A stretch of 64,000 nucleotides of DNA from CAIPAT01 sp041665605 (lineage in GTDB: Bacteria > Verrucomicrobiota > Lentisphaeria > Victivallales > Victivallaceae). The position numbers and the translations under genes were made by a program. This document shows positions 1-8,984 of the stretch, piece by piece. Below the pieces are notes generated by a model, which saw only the letters and a program-made list of their open reading frames with translations, was not told the DNA's origin and made no database searches. The stretch's first letter is position 1, and each line of letters starts with the position of its first letter. Location of the stretch: positions 1-64,000 of the forward strand of contig JBAYIO010000012.1 of the NCBI GenBank assembly GCA_041665605.1. The letters run 5' to 3'.

Positions 1-33
1 AGTCTTGTTTTATAAGTGTTTTCTTTATACTAT

Positions 34-48
34 TAGTGATTTTGTCAA
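34..48. repeat. 15-base direct repeat, copy 1
   Basis: The string TAGTGATTTTGTCAA occurs here and again exactly at 392-406, with related AT-rich bases before both copies. The interval of about 340 bases between them contains the first long inverted repeat. Seen directly; meaning unknown. Confidence 0.6.
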
Positions 49-139
49 TCAAATATTTTGTTAATGATTATCAATTAATCACTTAAATTAGTTTTTTGCC
101 GAAAATAATTTATCCGCCGCAGGCGTGAAACTAAAGCCT

Positions 140-225
140 GGGAGCGCCGGTCGTCTGACCGGCTTTCGGCTGTTTCCACTTTGAGCAAATAAATTTAAAA
201 AGCCGGTCAGACGACCGGTGCTCCC
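140..225. repeat. REP-like inverted repeat pair
   Basis: The arm at 140-166 and the arm at 199-225 are inverted copies matching at 26 of 27 positions, separated by 32 bases. Each arm also contains its own small perfect hairpin, CCGGTC-GTCT-GACCGG. The same GTCTGACCGGCTTT core recurs at 612-635. This is the form of a bacterial REP/BIME-type extragenic element; no run of T follows, so it is not a classical terminator. Confidence 0.75.
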
Positions 226-391
226 GGGGATGAGCCTTTAACCATAATTGTAAATCCTATTCCCAAAAGGTTAACCCAATCCTTAATTCCGGATAATAGC
301 CCCCGGTTTTTTAATTCTCAATTGCTTCTGATTTTTCCGGTTCCCATTCTGACTCCTGGCTCCTGTCTCCTGACTTCTCTCTTTTTACATA

Positions 392-406
392 TAGTGATTT
401 TGTCAA
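392..406. repeat. 15-base direct repeat, copy 2
   Basis: Exact second copy of the string at 34-48 (TAGTGATTTTGTCAA). Confidence 0.6.
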
Positions 407-476
407 CCGGAACGGTGACAATAAGCTCAAATAACGCGATAAAACAGGATTTTATATTTTGTGATTGCGGAGCATC

Positions 477-582
477 TTTGGACTGCGGCGACCCTGCGCC
501 GCTTTGGAATTGGATTGCCCCGGAAGCAGGATAAAACCAGTGAACAGCCAAACAAAGCGGCGCAGGAGTGCCGCACTCCAAA
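477..582. repeat. Second REP-like inverted repeat
   Basis: Arms at 477-506 and 553-582 are inverted copies matching at 26 of 30 positions with a 46-base spacer. The arms are GC-rich and share no sequence with the first repeat, so at least two repeat families meet in this one intergenic region. Confidence 0.7.
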
Positions 583-611
583 GTCAGGCCAAAGCGCCTG
601 ACAAAGATACT

Positions 612-635
612 AAAGCCGGCCGTCTGACCGGCTTT
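612..635. repeat. REP-like hairpin
   Basis: A single element with an 8-base perfect stem (AAAGCCGG / CCGGCTTT) whose right half shares the GTCTGACCGGCTTT string with the arms of the 140-225 repeat. It supports a dispersed family. Confidence 0.65.
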
Positions 636-933
636 ATACCATTCAATTCCATAATCAATATCCGCCGTTGAATTTTTTCGCTTGCATTTCGCGGAACACA
701 AAGCATGTTAAAGCGAATCCATTGCGGCAGGCGATCCGGAATGGTTAAAGCTAGTCTCGATTAAAAACAGGCGAAAATTTAATGAATTATTGCATGAAAA
801 CACAAAAGCTAAAGTTTTGTACCCCGATTGAGATTTTGTTCCAGTTCCTAAATTAAGCGCTGTTTAAACTTGTGCATGTGGGTTGAATACAAATTATCCA
901 ATTATTTTTTAATATCACAGATGCGGGATTGAA

Positions 934-2430
934 ATGAGAATATTATTACTGGCTCTAATCATGATTATTCTGTCGCCCGCTTTCGCGCTGCGGGCTGATA
1001 CTGATCCGGAAGATCAACATGTGAAGTTTGAAGATGTTACGGAACAGACGGGCTTGAAAAGCAAAGGTCGCTGCGCGGCCTGGGTTGATCTGGACAATGA
1101 CGGCTGGGTTGATCTGATTGCGGACGGCAGAATCTGGCGCAACCATAACGGCAAATATTTTACCGACGTTACCGATATGTCGGGGATTGCCAATCATGAT
1201 TTGAGTCCCTGCGTTGCCGCCGATTTCAACGGCGACGGGAGAATTGATTTGTACTTTGTAAAAGGGCAGGGGGCACTTTACCTGAATCAGGGCGGTTTTC
1301 GCTTTATTCCCGGCAAAGCTGCGGCTAATCCGTATCCGCAGTATCCCATGGCCGCCGCCGCCGCGGATCTGGACGGCGACGGTTATCCGGACTTATATGT
1401 GGCTAATTATGAAGACTGGGAGGCGCATCTATATTTCCCCGATATTATTCTGCGCAACAATCATGGTGCGCTGGAGCTGCAATGGGTTGCGTCCGGCGGA
1501 CACACAATGCCCGGGCGCGGCGTAACCTGCTGCGATTTCAACAATGACGGCAAAATGGACATCTATGTTTCCAACTACCGGCTGGCGCCCAACTTTCTGT
1601 GGGTCAACTACGGCAACTGGAAATTTCTGAACGAAGCCAGGGAATACGGGTGCGCCGGAAGTGAACGCAAAGATGCCATAATAAAAAATGAACACGGCTT
1701 CGCTTACGGCAGTTCAGGGCATACCATCGGTTCCGTCTGGGCTGATTTCGACAATGACACTTATTTCGATCTTTTTGTCGGCAACTTTTCACATCCGCCT
1801 GAATGGCAGGACCGTCCGCAATTTTTACAAAACAGCGGCCCGGCGGACAAATACCGTTTTGTTGACAAAAGCGCCGCGGCGGCAATACCATGGCAGGAAT
1901 CATACGCCTCTCCCGCCGCCGCGGACGTGGATAATGACGGCAGAATCGACCTGTTCTTCACCACGGTATATAAGGGCGATTCAAGCAGGCTGTTCCGCAA
2001 TCTCGGCAACTGGAAATTCCGTGACGTCACGGAGGTTGCCGGAACGCGTTCCGCTCTTACTTACCAGGCGGCATTCGCTGATTTTGACAACGACGGCAGA
2101 ATTGACCTGATTACCGGCGGCAGGCTTTATCGCAACATTTCCCGCGGCGGCGACTGGCTGAAAGTAAAACTTTCCGGAAAAGCGCCGGACACCATGGCTA
2201 TCGGAGCCAGAGTTATAGTTGATACCGGAGATAAAAAAATTATCCGTCAGGTGGAAGCCGGCACCGGAAGCGGCAATCAGAACGAGCCAACGCTGCATTT
2301 CGGTCTCGGCAAAGCCGGCGACGCTCCGTTAAAACTCACCATTATCTGGCCGGACGGCGCCAGGCAGGAAGCATCTTCCCGCCCGAACCGGCAAATAGAA
2401 ATAAACGCGGCAGCGCCGTCCGGAAAATAA
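934..2430 (+). CDS. Secreted FG-GAP/VCBS repeat protein with ASPIC/UnbV domain
   Basis: A 498-residue protein with a signal peptide (hydrophobic residues 3-18). Seven calcium-binding loops of the DxDxDGxxD kind are visible, near residues 52, 97, 145, 201, 271, 331 and 383, each followed by a short hydrophobic strand, as in FG-GAP/VCBS beta-propellers. The fifth has T in place of G (DFDNDTYFD). Residues about 420-490 match the ASPIC/UnbV domain (GARV...GxGxGNQ...LHFGLG...WPDG). Such proteins are exported and are thought to bind ligands or surfaces; no enzyme activity can be assigned. No strong ribosome site precedes the ATG. It converges with the cyclase gene, 28 bases away. Confidence 0.85.
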   Translation: MRILLLALIMIILSPAFALRADTDPEDQHVKFEDVTEQTGLKSKGRCAAWVDLDNDGWVDLIADGRIWRNHNGKYFTDVTDMSGIANHDLSPCVAADFNGDGRIDLYFVKGQGALYLNQGGFRFIPGKAAANPYPQYPMAAAAADLDGDGYPDLYVANYEDWEAHLYFPDIILRNNHGALELQWVASGGHTMPGRGVTCCDFNNDGKMDIYVSNYRLAPNFLWVNYGNWKFLNEAREYGCAGSERKDAIIKNEHGFAYGSSGHTIGSVWADFDNDTYFDLFVGNFSHPPEWQDRPQFLQNSGPADKYRFVDKSAAAAIPWQESYASPAAADVDNDGRIDLFFTTVYKGDSSRLFRNLGNWKFRDVTEVAGTRSALTYQAAFADFDNDGRIDLITGGRLYRNISRGGDWLKVKLSGKAPDTMAIGARVIVDTGDKKIIRQVEAGTGSGNQNEPTLHFGLGKAGDAPLKLTIIWPDGARQEASSRPNRQIEINAAAPSGK

Positions 2431-2458
2431 ACTGACGCAGGAAATAATTAAACTTTCC

Positions 2459-4540
2459 TTATTTCGTATCGACGCGGCTGATGCCGCTCCAGGATTCGTC
2501 CGGTTCATTCAGGAGATATTTATCACAGCGCTCGACATAAATTGCCGCGGCATGGTCTTCCGGGAAATTCTTCAGGATGGCCTGGAACATCTCCTTTGCC
2601 TTGCTCCACTCTCTTTTCAGATATGAACTGTAGGCGGCCTGGAAATCTACGGCAAGAGTATTCATGGCGGCGGAATCCGGCGAATCCCTGTCCGCCAGCA
2701 GTTCGTAAATGACCACACTCTGGCTTTTGCCTTTTACCGCGATCTGATCAAGAATTCTGCAAATGAAAATATTCTGCACATACCTGTGGGTTGCCTTGCT
2801 GATGATGATTCCGGTCTGATAAATTTTGTTCAAGCCTTCAAGGCGGCTGGCCAGGTTGACCCCGTCGCCGATGACCGTGTAATTGAGGCGCTGTCTTGAC
2901 CCCATATTTCCCACAACCGTGTAGCAGGAGTGAAGCCCGATTCTGGTGTGGAAAGGATATTTCCCGGCTTTCAGCCATCCGGTATTCAATTCGCTGATCG
3001 CCTTCCGGCATCTCAAAGCCGCCCGGCAGGCCATGACGGCATGGTCATCATTGGCAATCGGGGCGCCCCAGAAAGCCATGACGGCGTCGCCGATAAATTT
3101 ATCCAGGGTGCCTTTCTCGGATTCAATGATCTGCGTCACCCGGTCGAAATAATCCGACAGTTGCAGCATAAGTTCTTTGGGCGGAATGCTTTCGGAAATA
3201 TCGGTAAAGCCGGCGATATCGGAGAAGAACAGCGTCAGCTCCCGGTCTCTGCCGCCGACGGTGACATCCTCGCCCGAAGCAATGAGCTGATTGACCAGCA
3301 CGGACGGCACATACCGCTTGAACGCCTTCAGGCTGTTTTTCATGGTTTTAACTGCTGAATCCATGGTCTGGATCTCGTGGATGTGAGATTTTATATGCGC
3401 CCGGTTCTCCAGATTGAAGTTTTTAACTTCGAGCACTTCCTGCGCCAGCTTCTCTATCGGTCTTGATATCTGCCGGGCAAGAGTTACTGCCGCGGCCACC
3501 GCGATGAGCATGACCGCCAGCGACAACAGCAGCGTCATTCTCAGCGTATTTTTCATCGGGCCGAGAAAAACGTCTTCCGGAGCAATAAAAACGAATCGCC
3601 ATGCCTTGCCGAACTCTTTGGGAAAGAGCGCGAAATACGCGAGGTATGAAGTGTTGTCAGTATCATATAAAAACAATCTGCCGCCGTTGTCTTTATATTT
3701 CCTGACGGCGTCTGTCACTTGCGGAATGTTTAATTCCTCGGGAGTCAATCTGCGGATTCTTCCGCTTTCGGCGGTCACCATCCGGTTCGGATCGGAAAAG
3801 GCCAGCAGCAGATTTTTTTCATCCACCATGAAAGCAATCCCGCTTTTACAAATGTCCGCCTTTCTGATGAATTCAGAAAGTCCGTCAAGCGTAATATCCG
3901 CGGCGATGATGCCTTTGATGCTTTTATCCTGATTGTAAACCGGGCAGGAGACTGTGATGCCCGGCTTGCCGTTTTCGAAAAAGATGTACGGTTCAGTCCA
4001 GAAAGTTTTTCCGGCAGTCCTGGCGCCGATATACCACGGTCTGGTCCGCGGATCATATTTGCTGTCGGCAAAAGACTCCTGCCGTATTACTTTTGAATCT
4101 TTGTCATAATAATCAAAAACGGTGTAGGCCTTTTCGTCCAGTCTGGAAATATGCTTGATGTAAATGTCGTCGCCGATGACGCCTGCCTGAAGGAAATTCC
4201 CCTGTTCGTTCCCGAAATAACAGAATGCTATCTGCTTCTGGGTCATGATTACTTTAAGCAGATATGCCGCCTGCCCGGTTTTTAAACCCAATTTCAGGTT
4301 GCCGCCGCCAAAAACCTCGGCCGCGATTTCCGTAGTGAACCGGGCGGCTTTCAGGTAGTTGTCGGTTTTCTGGGTGACCGACTCCGCCTGCTGCTGGAAA
4401 CTGTCTTTGACCAGTTCAAGGGTTGATGTTTTGTTTTTGAAATAGATGAATGCGGTAATAATCAGCACGGTCGTAACGATCAGTGAAGTAAACACAAACA
4501 CAATGTCCACATTGAAGGTTCTCTGCTTTAATAGATTCAT
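2459..4540 (-). CDS. Membrane class III adenylate/guanylate cyclase with dCache sensor
   Basis: A 693-residue membrane signalling enzyme making cAMP (or cGMP) from the nucleoside triphosphate. From the ATG at 4540: transmembrane helix at about 12-33, extracellular dCache-type domain with the typical YDPRTRPWY motif near 162, second helix at about 332-354, HAMP, then the catalytic domain. Both metal aspartates (FFSDIAGF, D441; KFIGDAVMAFWG, D485), the base-recognising lysine (K481) and the VNLASR asparagine/arginine pair (N562, R566) are present, so it should be active. K481 argues for ATP over GTP. The last 60 residues resemble the single TPR-like tail common in CHASE2/dCache cyclases. A TTG start at 4624 is possible, but a good promoter lies inside that extension. 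Confidence 0.88.
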   Translation of the reverse strand: MNLLKQRTFNVDIVFVFTSLIVTTVLIITAFIYFKNKTSTLELVKDSFQQQAESVTQKTDNYLKAARFTTEIAAEVFGGGNLKLGLKTGQAAYLLKVIMTQKQIAFCYFGNEQGNFLQAGVIGDDIYIKHISRLDEKAYTVFDYYDKDSKVIRQESFADSKYDPRTRPWYIGARTAGKTFWTEPYIFFENGKPGITVSCPVYNQDKSIKGIIAADITLDGLSEFIRKADICKSGIAFMVDEKNLLLAFSDPNRMVTAESGRIRRLTPEELNIPQVTDAVRKYKDNGGRLFLYDTDNTSYLAYFALFPKEFGKAWRFVFIAPEDVFLGPMKNTLRMTLLLSLAVMLIAVAAAVTLARQISRPIEKLAQEVLEVKNFNLENRAHIKSHIHEIQTMDSAVKTMKNSLKAFKRYVPSVLVNQLIASGEDVTVGGRDRELTLFFSDIAGFTDISESIPPKELMLQLSDYFDRVTQIIESEKGTLDKFIGDAVMAFWGAPIANDDHAVMACRAALRCRKAISELNTGWLKAGKYPFHTRIGLHSCYTVVGNMGSRQRLNYTVIGDGVNLASRLEGLNKIYQTGIIISKATHRYVQNIFICRILDQIAVKGKSQSVVIYELLADRDSPDSAAMNTLAVDFQAAYSSYLKREWSKAKEMFQAILKNFPEDHAAAIYVERCDKYLLNEPDESWSGISRVDTK

Positions 4541-4596
4541 AGGAGCGCCGCTTTCCGTGTTATTTGAAATATTAATGCCACCCGCCTCGTCTAATA

Positions 4597-4624
4597 AATA
4601 TAACCCGCTGCGTGCGAAACTCAA
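4597..4624 (-). promoter_or_regulatory. Candidate sigma-70 promoter for the cyclase
   Basis: On the minus strand TTGAGT (4619-4624) and TATATT (4597-4602) are separated by 16 bases, about 57 bases before the ATG at 4540. Prediction from sequence only. Confidence 0.4.
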
Positions 4625-4712
4625 ACCGTGAATTACTGGATGCTTTCAGCCCGGCTTAGCGGTTTTCGCCGTATTGTCTTTCTTGAATATCAATCAGCGT
4701 CTGATTAGCGAG

Positions 4713-4741
4713 TTGACAAAGCCGTCTTGTTGAGGTAACGT
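4713..4741 (+). promoter_or_regulatory. Candidate promoter for the thioredoxin-ankyrin gene
   Basis: A perfect -35 box TTGACA (4713-4718) with a 17-base spacer to TAACGT (4736-4741), a weak -10. It would give a leader of about 95 bases containing a small perfect inverted repeat, ATCAGG / CCTGAT. Confidence 0.35.
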
Positions 4742-4840
4742 AAGGCGTTTTTTTTGAATTTTGCCGTACAGCGGAGGAGGATATCAGGGTTGAATTCCGT
4801 CACCTGATGCGGCTTCATATTTTAACCATTGGAGAAAATA

Positions 4841-7324
4841 ATGCGAATTATGCAGAAATCAGGGATCAGTTTCATGCTGGCGATGTTTATTATGGCAGTT
4901 TGTCACGCCGGGCCGGCGGCGGACGTCAACTGGCAGAATGACTATGCATCTGCGTTAAAGACGGCCGCCGCCGCCAAAAAAAACATCTTATTATTGTTTA
5001 CCGGTTCTGATTGGTGTCCGGCGTGTAAATCGCTGGAACAGCAGATTTTAAACAGCGCGGAATTCAAGACATTCGCGAATGAGAATCTAATCGCGGTATT
5101 GGTTGATTTTCCGCGGATTAAGAAATTGACGGAAGCACAGGTACAGTCCAATGAAGCATTGCAGAAAAAATTCTGCGTCAAAGCCTATCCGACAGTGATT
5201 CTGCTTGATGCCGGCGGCAATGTTCTGGAAGAATTCGGTTACAGCGGTCAAACCCCTGAAGCATTTATTATCGAGCTTAACCGTGCGCGGATGATGGTGC
5301 CCCGGCGGGAGCCGGTGCCGCCGCTGGAAGGCAAACGCGCACCACTGGAGGTTGTCAAATTTTATGATTCCATAGTCTTTCCCCCCAAAGGAAAATCTGC
5401 CGACAATTGGAGTTATCTGCGAAAATGTTTTGACTTTTACAAGTTGCGCCTGGTGACAGAGCCGTTAAATTCGGGGGCAATCAAGCAAAATGAAGCCGAC
5501 TGGATTACTGCCATGTTAACTCGCTATTTCTGGCAACCTGGCTATCTTAAAACTGCCGAACTGGAAAAATCGGGGCGAGAGATTTATTTAAAAGAAAACG
5601 CTGCGGTATCCTCTTATTTCTTGGCATGTTATTTGTGGACGTTGTCTGAACAGGATGCCAAATTCAGACACGCAGTGATGGAGGCTGCCTCGAGAAAACT
5701 TCTTGCGGATAAAAAACTGCCTGCTTTGTTGCACATGATTTATAATCACGCCACCGGAGGAGAGATTGTATCGCTGCTGAATCAAGCCATTGTCAGCGGA
5801 GAACTTGATAAGGCACCGCCGCAATTTATTTACCGCATGTTGACTGAACACAAAAACACCGCTGCGACCTTGAAGCCAACCTTGCTGCTGCTGGAAAAAT
5901 CGAAAATTGATACATGGATTGCCAGGATGATTGCCGCCCAAATCGAGTTGAACATTGCTTGGAAAGCGCGCGGCGGCGGCTATGCTTATACAGTTAAAGA
6001 AAATGGCTGGAAAGAGTTTAATGAACATAGTGAATTGGCTTATAAATATTTGGAAGAAGCGTGGAAAATGCATCCGGAATGGCCGGAAGCCGCCGGGTTG
6101 CTGGTGTATGTCGCCTGCGGGTTGGATGGAAATGATATGGTGCAGTGGTTCAATCGCACAGTGGCGGCTCAGATTGATTACACTCCAGCTTATGAATACC
6201 TGTTTTGGGGATTGCGTCCGCGTTGGCACGGCAGTTGGCATATCATGCTGGCCGTCGGTCAGAAAGCCGCGGATATGGACGACACCTGGTATTATACGCT
6301 GGCTCCGCTGGCATTTGTATGGGCGGTACAGGATATTGCTGGTGAAATGGATATCGTACGGCGCCGCGCATTTTTGCGGGAGCAATTGCCGAATGTACGC
6401 CGGGTGCTTGAGAAAAAAATCGCGGCAGACCGCCGAAACAATAACTGGGTCAGCTCCCGGCATATGTATGCGATCTTGACCAAGCATCTGCTGTTATGCG
6501 GCGATTATGCAGGAGCCAAGGCCGCGCTGGCCAACGTCGCCCCAGGTGACAACGGCTGTAATACTCTAAGTGCGAATAACTATCTCACAGACTTCTGGCG
6601 GACAATGGAACTGGAAATAGCGTTGGCGACGGGGCCGTCTGCTGGAATCATAAAGCAGATTGATACTGCTATTGATGTCGGCGAAATTGAAAAGGCCGCA
6701 CGTCTTTATCTAAGCTTGATAACCTCATCCTCCACGCCTATGGAGTATATCTTTCTGGAATACCGTGTCGCGCGGCTTTTCATATTGGACTGCAACACTG
6801 CCTACTCTAAAGACCGTGGTATTTTTATTTTAGCCCGTTACGGTTCGATTCCAGGGGTACGGGTGTTTTTGGATGCCAAATACGACGTGAATATGCGCGG
6901 TAAAGATAACTGTACCTTGTTGCAACGGTCATTGACTATGGATGGCAGTTTAATGGATGATCAGGAAGCTTATGCCGCATCCAAAATCTCCATGCTAAAA
7001 TTTCTGTTGTCGCGCGGGGCCGAAATCAACGCTTTGTCCGAGCAAAAGTGGACGGCGCAGCATCTGGCGGTTTCCAACAAACTGCCGGTAAAGGTATTGG
7101 AGTTTATCGCGCAGCAGCCGGGAATTGATTTGAATGCCGGAGACGTCAACGTGCAAACCCCGCTGATGTGGTGTGCCATGCTGGACCTGCCGGAACATGC
7201 GCAATTCCTGATCAAACAGGGCGCAGACATAAACCGTCGCGACAACAAGGGCAAAACCGCGCTGGACTATGCCACCAGCGACCGCATGCGGCAACTGCTG
7301 CAAAACGCGGCAAAGCCGCGCTGA
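4841..7324 (+). CDS. Secreted thioredoxin-like / ankyrin repeat fusion protein
   Basis: An 827-residue protein starting at the ATG at 4841, chosen because GGAG lies 6 bases upstream. It has a signal peptide (about residues 1-23), then a thioredoxin-fold domain (about 28-150) with the redox motif CPAC (C59, C62) in the context FTGSDWCPACK, as in thioredoxin_7/DUF255-like exported proteins. A long helical middle part (about 170-700) has no recognised domain but looks TPR-like. The C-terminus (about 725-820) holds two to three ankyrin repeats, including the TPLMWCA and GKTALDYA cores. Likely a periplasmic thiol-disulfide protein with a protein-binding tail; the fusion is unusual. It stands alone on its strand, 112 bases before the methyltransferase gene. 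Confidence 0.8.
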   Translation: MRIMQKSGISFMLAMFIMAVCHAGPAADVNWQNDYASALKTAAAAKKNILLLFTGSDWCPACKSLEQQILNSAEFKTFANENLIAVLVDFPRIKKLTEAQVQSNEALQKKFCVKAYPTVILLDAGGNVLEEFGYSGQTPEAFIIELNRARMMVPRREPVPPLEGKRAPLEVVKFYDSIVFPPKGKSADNWSYLRKCFDFYKLRLVTEPLNSGAIKQNEADWITAMLTRYFWQPGYLKTAELEKSGREIYLKENAAVSSYFLACYLWTLSEQDAKFRHAVMEAASRKLLADKKLPALLHMIYNHATGGEIVSLLNQAIVSGELDKAPPQFIYRMLTEHKNTAATLKPTLLLLEKSKIDTWIARMIAAQIELNIAWKARGGGYAYTVKENGWKEFNEHSELAYKYLEEAWKMHPEWPEAAGLLVYVACGLDGNDMVQWFNRTVAAQIDYTPAYEYLFWGLRPRWHGSWHIMLAVGQKAADMDDTWYYTLAPLAFVWAVQDIAGEMDIVRRRAFLREQLPNVRRVLEKKIAADRRNNNWVSSRHMYAILTKHLLLCGDYAGAKAALANVAPGDNGCNTLSANNYLTDFWRTMELEIALATGPSAGIIKQIDTAIDVGEIEKAARLYLSLITSSSTPMEYIFLEYRVARLFILDCNTAYSKDRGIFILARYGSIPGVRVFLDAKYDVNMRGKDNCTLLQRSLTMDGSLMDDQEAYAASKISMLKFLLSRGAEINALSEQKWTAQHLAVSNKLPVKVLEFIAQQPGIDLNAGDVNVQTPLMWCAMLDLPEHAQFLIKQGADINRRDNKGKTALDYATSDRMRQLLQNAAKPR

Positions 7325-7366
7325 CGGACGAACGGCGGATCAGCAACGGCCGCGAACCGCTAAACT

Positions 7367-7403
7367 CTTCAATTATCTGCTTGCATTTAGCACATAATTG
7401 AAG
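7367..7403. promoter_or_regulatory. Long perfect hairpin before the methyltransferase gene
   Basis: CTTCAATTAT (7367-7376) and ATAATTGAAG (7394-7403) form a perfect 10-base inverted repeat; after one C-C mismatch the stem continues TGCT/AGCA around a 7-base loop. It sits about 34 bases before the next ATG. A T-run follows only 16 bases later, so it is either a poor terminator or a leader structure/operator. Confidence 0.5.
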
Positions 7404-7436
7404 CATATTGAGTAAACATTTTTTGAAAGAATTAAT

Positions 7437-8972
7437 ATGGCAGAGATCAGGAAAATCAAGCATAGAAAGAACAATAAGCCGTGGCAGCAGGACGGCGTGA
7501 AGCCGTCTGCCGCGAACCGCAATAAACCGGATGACCGTCCGCGTCCGCAATCGCCGCGCACTGCGGCGTCCGGCATCAGTAAACCTGGAGAGACGTTCCG
7601 CCGTCCGGCGGTTCCGTCCGGCGTCAGGAAAAGTGACGTCAGGCCGTTGCGGCATGAAACGGACAACCGTCCGCGTCCGCGCTCAGGCTATGCCCCGGCG
7701 GCCAGCCGATACGAGACAGACAGCCGTCCGCGTCCGGCTTCGCCCGTGAAGACCGCTGAAATAAAACCGGAGGTCATGGGCTATGCCGAGTATGTGGGGG
7801 AAGTGTGCCGGGAGTTTCCGAATAAGGTGTTGTTCGATATCCATGCGGCCGACCCGCTGGCCGGCTTCACCTACCCGGATGAGTGCCTGATCAAGCAGAA
7901 GGCGCTGGAACTCTTCTGGAAAAAGAATGATATTCCGGGAATGCCGGAAAAAATAATTCCTTCGCCGCTGTCGCGCGGTTACCGTACCAACTCGAAGCGG
8001 CGCGTCTTATTTTACAAAGGCAAGACCTCGCTGGTACTGGAACAGAGTCGCTGCGAACCGGGAACGCTTCAGCAGTCATCGCTGGAACCGGCGCTGCATC
8101 TGTCCATCTATCAACTGCTGCTCGATCTGTTGTCCAATGTCAATTATCAGATGCTGGCGCGCAGCCTTAATTTCTGTATTATCCGCGGCTCCTACACCCG
8201 CTGTTCCGTAATTTTGAACGTCCATACCGTTGACAGTATTGTGGTGCGTAAAATCAAGCAGTTCGCCGCAACGCTGAAAAACAATGATCCGCGCATCATC
8301 TCCTGTTTTATGTATGTTGATCCCACTAAATCCGATTATTACCTGGAAAGCAAACGTCCGGAAAAAGGCGTCGCCCTGAAAAAAATGTTCGGTCCGGAAA
8401 ACATCGACATCACGGTTGACGGCATCCGCCTGTTATATCCGCCGACAATATTTTCGCAGGTCAATGAATCCATGCTGCCGTATTTTACCGGCTCCATCCG
8501 GGAACTGCTTAAATTGACTCCGGATACCCGCATGCTGGATCTTTATTGCGGTTACGGCCTGATCGGATTGACTTCAGCGCCTTATGCCGGACCGGTCATC
8601 GGGATGGATATCGAAGGGCCGGCCATTCATGCGGCAATTGAGAACGCCAAATATCATTTTCCCGGCAAGCCGCTCAAATTCATCGCCAGTCCCGTCACCG
8701 CGGATTCCCTGAGCGATAAACTGCCGCCGCCCGGGCCCGAAGAAGTCGTGCTGCTTGATCCGCCGCGCAGCGGCACCGCTCATGGCGTTATCGCAACTAT
8801 CGCGGAACGCCAGCCGCTGCGCGTTCTGCATATTTTCTGCGGCACCGACGAAATTCCGCGCGAACTCCAGGAATGGAATAAGAACGGCTATATCCCCAAA
8901 CGTATTCTGCCGCTCGATATGTTTCCCGGTTCTCCGAATCTGGAAACCATGATCCTGCTGGAACCCAAATGA
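7437..8972 (+). CDS. TrmA/RumA-family RNA (uracil-5-)-methyltransferase-like protein
   Basis: A 511-residue SAM-dependent RNA methyltransferase. Residues 1-105 are a low-complexity basic tail containing three DxRPRP copies. The catalytic half shows the SAM loop LDLYCGYG (about 365), the DPPRSG motif (about 440) and the nucleophile region HIFCGTDE with Cys 468, where the family usually has SCNP. The N-terminal Cys cluster for an iron-sulfur centre and a TRAM domain are not apparent. The substrate is therefore uracil in tRNA or rRNA by family, but the exact site cannot be named. The basic tail may help RNA binding. A 12-base gap to the next gene suggests co-transcription. Confidence 0.8.
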   Translation: MAEIRKIKHRKNNKPWQQDGVKPSAANRNKPDDRPRPQSPRTAASGISKPGETFRRPAVPSGVRKSDVRPLRHETDNRPRPRSGYAPAASRYETDSRPRPASPVKTAEIKPEVMGYAEYVGEVCREFPNKVLFDIHAADPLAGFTYPDECLIKQKALELFWKKNDIPGMPEKIIPSPLSRGYRTNSKRRVLFYKGKTSLVLEQSRCEPGTLQQSSLEPALHLSIYQLLLDLLSNVNYQMLARSLNFCIIRGSYTRCSVILNVHTVDSIVVRKIKQFAATLKNNDPRIISCFMYVDPTKSDYYLESKRPEKGVALKKMFGPENIDITVDGIRLLYPPTIFSQVNESMLPYFTGSIRELLKLTPDTRMLDLYCGYGLIGLTSAPYAGPVIGMDIEGPAIHAAIENAKYHFPGKPLKFIASPVTADSLSDKLPPPGPEEVVLLDPPRSGTAHGVIATIAERQPLRVLHIFCGTDEIPRELQEWNKNGYIPKRILPLDMFPGSPNLETMILLEPK

Positions 8973-8984
8973 GGACATTGAATT

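Larger units (their letters stand above)
1..933. other. Non-coding region with repeats, no credible gene
   Basis: This stretch upstream of the FG-GAP gene has only short reading frames that lie across inverted repeats and have no recognisable domain or good ribosome site. It contains two long inverted repeats (140-225 and 477-582), a single hairpin (612-635) and a 15-base direct repeat (34-48 and 392-406), each listed separately. The rest is AT-rich with no tRNA-like fold seen. It looks like an extragenic repeat landing zone rather than a decayed gene. Confidence 0.6.

Noticed and set aside
318..701. Minus-strand reading frame of 127 codons in the first intergenic region
   Set aside because: It crosses the inverted repeats, has no ribosome site or domain, and its composition follows the repeats.
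4541..4624. N-terminal extension of the cyclase from a TTG
   Set aside because: The extension overlaps a good promoter and the ATG at 4540 begins right before the first membrane helix.
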